Assembly: GCA_002428865.1 (NCBI GenBank)
Contig: DIYB01000009.1
Location: 2,957-8,230, forward strand
DNA length: 5,274 nt
Reading direction: 5' to 3'
Origin: Patescibacteria group bacterium UBA6065
GTDB lineage: Bacteria; Patescibacteriota; Minisyncoccia; Phycocordibacterales; UBA6065
How positions within the stretch are numbered: the stretch's first letter is position 1; each line of letters starts with the position of its first letter. The position numbers and the translations under genes are program-made. The notes under the pieces were generated by a model that was not told the DNA's origin, made no database searches, and saw nothing but the letters and a program-made list of their open reading frames with translations. Positions 1-5,065 of this stretch are shown here, piece after piece.

Positions 1-1
1 T

Positions 2-72
2 TGGGGGATCGTCTAATGGTAGGACAGCGGCCTTTGGAGCCGTTTATCTTGGTTCGAATCCAAGTCCGGCAA
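2..72 (+). tRNA. tRNA-Gln (anticodon TTG)
   Basis: A cloverleaf can be folded by hand. The D stem is 11-14/22-25 with a 7-nt loop holding GG. The anticodon stem is 27-31/39-43 (four Watson-Crick pairs plus a G-T), and its loop CTTTGGA puts TTG at 34-36, which reads glutamine CAA codons. The T stem is 48-52/60-64 (CTTGG/CCAAG) with loop TTCGAAT. The acceptor arms are 2-8 (TGGGGGA) and 65-71 (TCCGGCA). Five pairs form, but the third and fourth are G-G clashes (4/69 and 5/68). The base after the acceptor is A72, followed by CAT, so CCA is not encoded. The damaged acceptor stem leaves doubt about whether this copy is functional or correctly assembled; the identity as tRNA-Gln is firm. Confidence 0.9.
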
Positions 73-74
73 CA

Positions 75-83
75 TGGTATTAT
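75..83 (+). promoter_or_regulatory. Extended -10 promoter of the restriction-modification cassette
   Basis: TGGTATTAT fits the extended -10 pattern TGnTATnnT, with the hexamer TATTAT at 78-83. It starts 2 nt after the tRNA. The start codon of the methyltransferase is at 90, about 7 nt beyond the hexamer, where transcription would be expected to begin, so the mRNA should be leaderless or nearly so. I see no convincing -35 box at the 16-18 bp spacing, which falls in the T arm of the tRNA. An extended -10 often works without one. Readthrough from the tRNA promoter is another possible source of transcript. Confidence 0.6.
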
Positions 84-89
84 GTCTAT

Positions 90-1052
90 ATGACCACTCA
101 ACAGGTGATCAAAGACATACAGACAAGGTTTGATATCAATCCAATCTTGGCAAAACGACTGGTATTCTTGTCTGACAAGTCAGATCCGCGTGAGTATGCC
201 GCACAATTTCTCGTGTCCAAACCGAAACCGTTCGTCAAATGGGTTGGCGGTAAGAGACAGTTGCTTGCACAGTTTAGAAAGTTGAATCTTTATCCACCAG
301 AAGGGTTCGATCCTGTGAAAGGCAGGTATTTCGAACCGTTTGTCGGTGGAGGGGCCGTCTTTTTTGACCTGCTTCCTCAAAAAGCATCTCTGTCTGACAT
401 GAACGGTGAATTGGTAACCACTTACAATGTTATAAGAGACGATGTTGATGCTTTGATATCTTCACTCAAGAAACATAAATACGAGAAGAACTATTTTCTC
501 AAAGTACGTTCTCAGGATCCAAAGAAACTCACACAAATCGAAATAGCGTCTCGTTTTATTTTTCTCAATCGAACCGGATTCAACGGAATGTATCGAGTGA
601 ACAGTTCTGGGCAGTTCAATGTGCCATTTGGGGCTTATACGAATCCGATTATCTGCGACGAAGAAAATCTCAGACGAGTATCGCACGCACTCAGTGGGGT
701 AGAAATAAAGCAACAGGATTATAAGGAGGTCTTGAAGAAGGCAAAAAAGGGTGATTTCGTCTATTTCGATCCACCGTACGATCCGGTGAGCAAGACCGCG
801 TCCTTTACCTCTTATACCGCCGATGGTTTTGGTGATGAGCAGCAGATAGAGCTTCGAGACACTTTCCTTGAACTACACAAACGAGGCTGTTTCTTGATGC
901 TTTCAAATTCAAATACACCATTCATAAACAAAATCTATGGAGAAATACAGAAGTATGGGGTACGTATTACGAAGGTTGAGGCCGGTAGAGCGATAAACTC
1001 AAAGTCTTCTGGTAGAGGGAAGATCGAGGAGGTACTTGTGACCAATTACTAG
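90..1052 (+). CDS. DNA adenine methyltransferase, Dam/DpnII type (probable GATC)
   Basis: Class D12 (alpha) N6-adenine DNA methyltransferase, which transfers methyl from S-adenosylmethionine to adenine and would protect host GATC sites from the endonuclease encoded two genes downstream. Visible motifs are KWVGGK (residues 50-55, motif X), FEPFVGGGAVFF (81-92, AdoMet-binding motif I), LNRTGFNGMYRVN (159-171, typical of GATC methylases), catalytic DPPY (227-230), LSNSNTPF (271-278) and the family C-terminal block RAINSKSSGRGKIEEVL (300-316). The GATC specificity is inferred from the family and from the DpnII-type partner. The protein has about 47 residues before motif X, a charged and probably helical extension of unknown role, longer than I remember for short Dam proteins. 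The ATG at 90 fits the promoter just upstream, and ATGs at 74 and 82 lie in other frames that close quickly. Stop codon is TAG. Codon use is intermediate between the AT-rich genes downstream and the GC-rich flank. Confidence 0.93.
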   Translation: MTTQQVIKDIQTRFDINPILAKRLVFLSDKSDPREYAAQFLVSKPKPFVKWVGGKRQLLAQFRKLNLYPPEGFDPVKGRYFEPFVGGGAVFFDLLPQKASLSDMNGELVTTYNVIRDDVDALISSLKKHKYEKNYFLKVRSQDPKKLTQIEIASRFIFLNRTGFNGMYRVNSSGQFNVPFGAYTNPIICDEENLRRVSHALSGVEIKQQDYKEVLKKAKKGDFVYFDPPYDPVSKTASFTSYTADGFGDEQQIELRDTFLELHKRGCFLMLSNSNTPFINKIYGEIQKYGVRITKVEAGRAINSKSSGRGKIEEVLVTNY

Positions 1053-1055
1053 AGT

Positions 1056-2753
1056 ATGAAGATAGATTCAAAAGATTTTAAGGTAAAGGACATATTCTCA
1101 CGCAGAACCTTTCGAATACCAGATTATCAAAGGGATTACGCTTGGGTGGTTGATGAGGAGGTGTCAACCTTTTGGGATGATTTCAATTATTATCTCGAGA
1201 GCAAAAGTAAGGGTAATTTTTTTATTGGCCCAATGGTCTTTAAAGGAGAAGATATCAATTCTCATCAGTTTGAAGTTATTGACGGGCAACAAAGACTCAT
1301 AACCCTCGCCATATTTGTAAGTGTTATTATTGAATTTTTCCAAAAGCACGAGAGGCAAGATCTTGCGGATGGCCTTAAACAGTATCTTCTCTATAAGGAC
1401 GAAAAAAACAATGAACAATTGGTGATTGAGACAGTTGAACCGCATCCATTTTTTCAGAAGAGAATATTTCATGGAGAAGATGTACGTCCAACTAAACCTA
1501 GTGAAAAACTGATAGAGCAAACACGGATTTTTTTATTTCAGAAGATAGAAACGCTCTTATCAGAAAAGAAAAATAATGAAGACAGAATCGCTCTTCTTGA
1601 GGAAATAAGGACGTGTGTTTTTGACATTGATACCGTTGTGATTGTCTCAAGCGATGAAACAGATGCTTTTACCATTTTTGAGACTATAAATACGCGAGGA
1701 AGAGATCTTTCTTCTCTTGACCTCTTGAAAAATTACCTTTTTAAGAATTTTGTTCCAAAAGCAGGCATAATGGAGCCGAAAGAAACTTGGAAAGAAATAA
1801 AAAATAATCTTGGTCAACATAGCGGCTCTTTCTTTAATAGGTTTTGGGCATCTTGGATTGTTAAGGTCTCTGAAAATAAGTTATACAGAAGATTTGCAGA
1901 TTATATTCGTGATTCTAATAAGAACAAAGAGTTTCCGGATGCAGAGTTCCTTTTAAAACAGTTATTGACCGCCTCTAGGATCTATAAAGAAATCACGAAA
2001 CCGTCGATTGATTCTTGGAAAAAAGATAAGCTTTTTCATGTTTATAGCCATATAAGAAATATTGGAGACTTGTTTGCCTTAAAGGTACATTTCTCTTTCT
2101 TTCTCGCCTTATTTGAAGAATTTGAAAAGAAAAATATTGATATAGCTTTGTTGAATAAGACTCTTTTACTAATGGAAAATTTTCATTTTATTTTTACCCA
2201 TATCGTCTCTTCTCGACCTTCCGGGTTTGATAGTAAGTATTCAAAATTTGCCATTCGATTAAGGCGGGAGACTAATAAAAATAAAGTTATTGAAGATTTG
2301 AGAAAAGATCTCCTCGGAAAGCTTCCTACTCAAGACGAATACGCGGAAAAATTTAAAGTTTTAAATTTTCTTGAAAATAAAAACACGATCAAATTCATCC
2401 TATTAAGACTTCAAAAAGATTTGGATTCAGACATTGCTTCTGATTTCGAGCTACATTCGCTTGACCACCTAGCCCCAAAATCAGCAGGAACTTTGGGGGT
2501 GCATAATATTGGCAACCTGATTCTTCTCGAGAAATCCTTAAATGAGGAGGTTAAAAAGGATCACAAATTATTTGATACCCTACCAGGCTCGACAGATTTG
2601 GTCATAGATGTTTTGATAAATAAGACTAAGTATCTTACAACCAGAGATGAGCTCATCGCAATCAAGAAAAAGGGAAAGTGGGATCGAACTGAAATTGATG
2701 CAAGAAGAGATGAACTAATGAAAAAGACCTTTAACTTGTTTTCAGATCTATGA
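1056..2753 (+). CDS. DUF262-DUF1524 fusion nuclease (GmrSD/BrxU-like, type IV-like)
   Basis: The N-terminal DUF262 (ParB-like nucleotide-binding fold) is marked by PDYQRDYAW (residues 22-30), IDGQQRLITL (75-84) and FETINTRGRDLSSLDLLKNY (208-227). The C-terminal DUF1524 His-Me finger nuclease is marked by SLDHLAPKS (468-476, probable catalytic His471) and IGNLILLEKSLN (485-496, ending in the expected Asn496). Aspartate replaces the more usual glutamate before the histidine. At 565 residues it matches full-length fusions of the GmrS and GmrD halves, so it looks intact. Characterised relatives such as GmrSD, BrxU and SspE use NTP-dependent DNA cleavage or nicking in anti-phage defence, some against glucosylated hydroxymethylcytosine. 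The target here cannot be read from the sequence. It lies between the methylase and its probable cognate endonuclease, 3 nt after the former and overlapping the latter by 4 nt. No Shine-Dalgarno stands at normal spacing; a GGAGG at 1028-1032 is 23 nt away. Very AT-rich. Confidence 0.88.
   Translation: MKIDSKDFKVKDIFSRRTFRIPDYQRDYAWVVDEEVSTFWDDFNYYLESKSKGNFFIGPMVFKGEDINSHQFEVIDGQQRLITLAIFVSVIIEFFQKHERQDLADGLKQYLLYKDEKNNEQLVIETVEPHPFFQKRIFHGEDVRPTKPSEKLIEQTRIFLFQKIETLLSEKKNNEDRIALLEEIRTCVFDIDTVVIVSSDETDAFTIFETINTRGRDLSSLDLLKNYLFKNFVPKAGIMEPKETWKEIKNNLGQHSGSFFNRFWASWIVKVSENKLYRRFADYIRDSNKNKEFPDAEFLLKQLLTASRIYKEITKPSIDSWKKDKLFHVYSHIRNIGDLFALKVHFSFFLALFEEFEKKNIDIALLNKTLLLMENFHFIFTHIVSSRPSGFDSKYSKFAIRLRRETNKNKVIEDLRKDLLGKLPTQDEYAEKFKVLNFLENKNTIKFILLRLQKDLDSDIASDFELHSLDHLAPKSAGTLGVHNIGNLILLEKSLNEEVKKDHKLFDTLPGSTDLVIDVLINKTKYLTTRDELIAIKKKGKWDRTEIDARRDELMKKTFNLFSDL
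2348..2369. repeat. AT-only inverted repeat inside the DUF262 gene
   Basis: Perfect 10-bp arms AAAATTTAAA (2348-2357) and TTTAAATTTT (2360-2369) are separated by 2 nt. It is made only of A and T and lies mid-gene, so it is probably a by-product of AT-rich coding sequence. It is listed as a structural fact without an assigned function. Confidence 0.5.
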
Positions 2754-3610
2754 GACAAAAAGATTTCAATCAATTCATTTTAACACTTAAAAACTCTATT
2801 ACTACGTGGGACTACTTTGTTAACTGGAAGAAGGTTAACTCAAATAGTTCAAGTTTAGAAATTACCCTGAATAAGCTCAATTATCTTTTGGGTAAAAGTG
2901 ATTTGAAGGCTGAGTTTAAGAAACTGTACCAATCAAATCCAGATATTATTAAAGCGCTTCCTGTGTTACTTGCCGTTCGAGAGAATTCATTTGAGATTTT
3001 TGATGTAGAGGGCGGTAATTCAAGCTTCTTTGATTTGTCTGGCAAAGAAGATAACGTGGATAAGCACTATGAATTTATAGAAAAATCAGGTCTCAGTAGG
3101 CTTTTCAAGGAGGATGGTGTGAAAAATCTTGTAGATTATGTTTTGGGTGTTGAAGTCGGTCTTGATAGCAATGGGAGGAAAAATCGCGGAGGTAAAATTA
3201 TGGAAAAAATAGTTGGATCTTTTGTTGCTGATTTTTGTAAAGATAAGGGTTTTGAATACATTCCTTCTGCAAGGGTGACTGATATCGAGGAAAGGTGGGG
3301 AATCGAGGTGCAGTTTGAAAAATCCGAGAGAAGTTTTGACTTCGCAATTTACAATCCTAAGTCAAAGAAGATTAAATTGTTTGAAGTGAACTTTTATAAC
3401 GGAGGGGGTTCGAAGCTTAAAGCTGTTTGTGGTGAGTTTAAGGTTCTTAATGACGAGCTAAAGGCACAGAGTATCGATTTGGTATGGGTGACAGATGGAA
3501 AGGGTTGGAAAACGACTCAGAGACCTCTTGAAGAGATATATAATCATAATGATTATATCTTCAATCTCCACATGCTTGAGAAAGGGATACTTGGTGAATT
3601 AAATTGGTAA
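2750..3610 (+). CDS. Type II restriction endonuclease, DpnII family (probable GATC)
   Basis: Cleaves double-stranded DNA at unmethylated sites, by family GATC. The length of 286 residues is close to that of R.DpnII, which I recall as 288, and the layout matches from end to end: LVDYVLGVEVGLDSNGRKNR (127-146) followed by the ME-IV helix (151-155) is a DpnII-family signature. The likely PD-(D/E)XK core is FDF (Asp197), then EVNFY (Glu212, with Asn214 where lysine is usual) and GGSKL (219-223). As I remember it, R.DpnII has the same E-V-N arrangement, so the missing lysine is probably a family trait and not damage. WVTDGKGW (246-253) is also shared. The ATG overlaps the TGA of the DUF262 gene as ATGA, which suggests translational coupling; no Shine-Dalgarno precedes it. 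The gene is AT-rich and appears intact. GATC specificity comes from homology, not from a site seen here. Confidence 0.92.
   Translation: MRQKDFNQFILTLKNSITTWDYFVNWKKVNSNSSSLEITLNKLNYLLGKSDLKAEFKKLYQSNPDIIKALPVLLAVRENSFEIFDVEGGNSSFFDLSGKEDNVDKHYEFIEKSGLSRLFKEDGVKNLVDYVLGVEVGLDSNGRKNRGGKIMEKIVGSFVADFCKDKGFEYIPSARVTDIEERWGIEVQFEKSERSFDFAIYNPKSKKIKLFEVNFYNGGGSKLKAVCGEFKVLNDELKAQSIDLVWVTDGKGWKTTQRPLEEIYNHNDYIFNLHMLEKGILGELNW
3538..3558. repeat. 21-bp palindrome near the end of the endonuclease gene
   Basis: Perfect 10-bp arms ATATAATCAT (3538-3547) and ATGATTATAT (3549-3558) flank a single central A. Each strand carries an exact TATAAT hexamer within the dyad (3539-3544 on +, and its mirror at 3552-3557 on -). 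The site is 58 nt before the second methyltransferase start. It might be an operator or an internal promoter, but it codes for endonuclease residues and has no -35 partner at suitable spacing. Confidence 0.5.
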
Positions 3611-3616
3611 TTATTT

Positions 3617-4375
3617 ATGGCAAAAACAGAGTTAAAACTTCATCCTGAGACATTTGAGATGGAGTGTACGACGGTTTGGGCTTTTCCTCGTCGTGGTAAT
3701 TGGGCAACACATGCATCTGATTGGAGGGGTAATTGGTCTCCTGAAATAGCTCGTAATTTGATATTGCGATACTCAAAGGAGGGTGATGTTCTCCTCGATT
3801 CCATGGTTGGTGGTGGCACTACTGCCATCGAGGCAAAGATTTTGAATAGAAACCTGATCTACTCCGATATCAATCAAAAGGCAATTGATAGAACAAAGAA
3901 ATCTTTAAATTTTAAAGTTGCCAACAAGTCATGGCAACGAGGTTTCAAGTGGGATTCCAGATATCTTCCAAAATTGAAAGACAGGAGTATTGATTTAGTG
4001 CTCACTCATCCACCGTATGCCGATATAATCAAATATAGCGAAGGAAGGCTGGTTGAGGATCTCTCAAACATCCACGACATCGATATTTTTTGTGATGAAA
4101 TGGAAAAGGTGGCGAGAGAGTTCTATAGAGTTTTAAAACCAGGTAAATTCTGTGCAATTCTGATGGGTGATACTCGCAGAAACAAAATGTACCAACCACT
4201 TGCATACAAGGTTATGGATCGTTTTTTGAGAGCAGGTTTTTTGCTCAAAGAAGATATCATAAAAAGGCAGTTTAATTGCAAGGCGACTGGTTTTTGGGTC
4301 ACCAAGTCAAAAGAAAGCAACTTCCTACTCATTATGCACGAACATCTTTTTGTGTTTCAAAAAATCAAAATGTAA
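3617..4375 (+). CDS. Second DNA methyltransferase (N4/N6 amino type, HPPY motif)
   Basis: AdoMet-dependent amino methyltransferase for DNA adenine N6 or cytosine N4; which base cannot be decided here. In order: a conserved block TTVWAFPRRGNWATH (18-32) with RGNWSP (37-42), AdoMet-binding LLDSMVGGGTTAIEAK (59-74), SDIN (83-86, acidic residue for the cofactor ribose), catalytic THPPYADIIKYSE (130-142) with histidine in place of the usual D/N/S, and VLKPGKFCAILMGDTRRN (172-189). AdoMet motif first and catalytic motif second is the reverse of the beta order seen in M.DpnA, the second methylase of the classical DpnII operon, so this is not a simple DpnA counterpart. It follows the endonuclease by 6 nt, closes the cassette and probably shares its transcript. 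It could protect hemimethylated or incoming DNA, or protect against the DUF262 nuclease; both are guesses. At 252 residues it appears complete. No Shine-Dalgarno is visible before the ATG. Confidence 0.85.
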   Translation: MAKTELKLHPETFEMECTTVWAFPRRGNWATHASDWRGNWSPEIARNLILRYSKEGDVLLDSMVGGGTTAIEAKILNRNLIYSDINQKAIDRTKKSLNFKVANKSWQRGFKWDSRYLPKLKDRSIDLVLTHPPYADIIKYSEGRLVEDLSNIHDIDIFCDEMEKVAREFYRVLKPGKFCAILMGDTRRNKMYQPLAYKVMDRFLRAGFLLKEDIIKRQFNCKATGFWVTKSKESNFLLIMHEHLFVFQKIKM

Positions 4376-4396
4376 ATTCGTTTTGTGGTGGTGGGG

Positions 4397-4402
4397 TATA
4401 AT
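4397..4402 (+). promoter_or_regulatory. Consensus -10 box for the gene at 4412
   Basis: An exact TATAAT ends 9 nt before the ATG at 4412, so transcription would begin 2-5 nt before, or at, the start codon and give a nearly leaderless message. The preceding GGG keeps only one base of an extended -10 TG, and no good -35 is found at 16-18 bp. It sits in the 36-nt gap after the second methyltransferase, which shows that the gene downstream is not just the tail of the cassette operon. Confidence 0.6.
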
Positions 4403-4411
4403 CAATTTGTT

Positions 4412-5014
4412 ATGCGCGCAATTAATATCATTCTTTTTGTTCTCATCCTCATCGGTATTGGACTTATGGTGAGTCAGAATCGGTGGGTGCCCGTACTCGT
4501 CGAGTACATCCTCGAGCATGACGTCGTCGAGGACTATCGTGACGGATCATATCGAGTCGAGGGCTACCTCGTGACACTCGTCGACGGTGAGTCCGATGTT
4601 CCGATCGTGCCTGATGGATCGTCGCGTATTCTCACACGCTATTTCGGCAATGAGTTGCGCAAGGATATAGACGGTGATGGGAGAGAGGACGTCGTCTTTT
4701 TCCTCACACAAGAGCGTGGGGGAAGTGGGGTTTTTTTCTACATCGCCGCAGCACTCGCGCGTGACGGTGGCTACATCGGCGTGGACGCAACGGTGGTCGG
4801 CGATCGGATCGCACCACAGTCGATCACCTCAGGTCCGGGGAGGCAGGTGTGGGCCAACTATGCGGATCGCGCACCGGGTGAGCCGATGACTGCACGTCCC
4901 TCTGTGGGTCGAACGCTCCGTCTCCTTCTCGATACAGAGACGAGGCAGTTTGGCGAAGTGGTCGCTGATTTTGAAGGCGAATCAAACATTCCCGGCGCAT
5001 ACAAGGGGAGGTAA
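4412..5014 (+). CDS. Membrane-anchored FG-GAP-like protein of Parcubacteria type
   Basis: A 200-residue protein of unknown function. Residues 4-20 (INIILFVLILIGIGLMV) form one N-terminal membrane segment or uncleaved signal anchor with a short, positively charged head (MRA), so the remainder probably faces outward. DIDGDGREDV (85-94) resembles an FG-GAP/dockerin-type calcium-binding loop. YFGN (77-80), GGSG (103-106), GDRIAPQ (130-136), NYADR (149-153) and PGEPM (155-159) form a pattern I associate, from memory, with Parcubacteria hypothetical proteins. The ATG at 4412 is chosen over an in-frame GTG at 4385 because the TATAAT lies between them and the membrane segment follows the ATG directly. 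Codon use is GC-rich (GAC, CTC, GTC, CGT) and quite unlike the cassette, so this is likely resident host sequence with no role in restriction. Confidence 0.82.
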   Translation: MRAINIILFVLILIGIGLMVSQNRWVPVLVEYILEHDVVEDYRDGSYRVEGYLVTLVDGESDVPIVPDGSSRILTRYFGNELRKDIDGDGREDVVFFLTQERGGSGVFFYIAAALARDGGYIGVDATVVGDRIAPQSITSGPGRQVWANYADRAPGEPMTARPSVGRTLRLLLDTETRQFGEVVADFEGESNIPGAYKGR

Positions 5015-5022
5015 TCCCTCGT

Positions 5023-5051
5023 TTGACCGAAGGATGGTGTTGGCCTAGGAT
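5023..5051 (+). promoter_or_regulatory. Sigma70-type promoter of the gene at 5066
   Basis: TTGACC (5023-5028, five of six bases of TTGACA) and TAGGAT (5046-5051, four of six of TATAAT) are separated by the optimal 17 bp. Predicted transcription start is near 5057-5059, leaving a leader of only 7-9 nt. This is the only promoter in the window with both boxes recognisable. Confidence 0.55.
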
Positions 5052-5065
5052 GATACGAGATCTCT

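Larger units (their letters stand above)
90..4375 (+). other. Four-gene restriction-modification cassette (probable operon)
   Basis: Adenine methyltransferase, DUF262-DUF1524 nuclease, DpnII-family endonuclease and second methyltransferase lie head to tail with gaps of 3, -4 and 6 nt. One promoter (75-83) precedes the first, and the next strong -10 box appears only after the last. Placing the protective methylase first fits the usual need to modify host DNA before the endonuclease appears. No controller (C) protein gene is present. Confidence 0.75.

Noticed and set aside
2..72. Integrative element ended by attL/attR at the tRNA
   Set aside because: The tRNA border is suggestive, but no second copy of the tRNA 3' end and no integrase is present in the window, so an attachment site is not annotated.
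1164..1520. Minus-strand open frame of 118 codons inside the DUF262 gene, and similar minus-strand frames at 180-380, 462-713, 2561-2773, 3640-3828, 4123-4332, 4325-4519 and 4858-5133
   Set aside because: All lie over or mostly over strongly supported + strand genes, show no recognisable motifs and lack promoters; they are mirror frames of coding sequence.
2740..2760. Possible UGA recoding (Gracilibacteria/Absconditabacteria code)
   Set aside because: TGA at 2751-2753 ends the DUF262 gene exactly where its family ends, inside an ATGA overlap, and no recognised gene contains an in-frame TGA.
4366..4385. Hairpin spanning the stop codon of the second methyltransferase (CAAAATG / CGTTTTG, 6-nt loop) as an intrinsic terminator
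   Set aside because: The stem is almost all A-T with one wobble pair, and a G-rich stretch follows instead of a T tract. On the opposite strand it is followed by T-rich sequence, but no gene there would need it.
4494..4590. Cluster of TCGAG/CTCGTCGA strings resembling operator repeats
   Set aside because: They encode repeated Val-Glu, Leu-Glu and Val-Asp pairs with the GC-rich codons of this gene and have irregular spacing.
4674..4889. Plus-strand open frame inside the anchored-protein gene
   Set aside because: It is an out-of-frame reading of GC-rich coding sequence with low-complexity Ser/Arg/His content and no start signal.
5008..5020. Short GAGG...CCTC dyad after the anchored-protein gene as a terminator
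   Set aside because: Only 4 bp of stem and no T tract.
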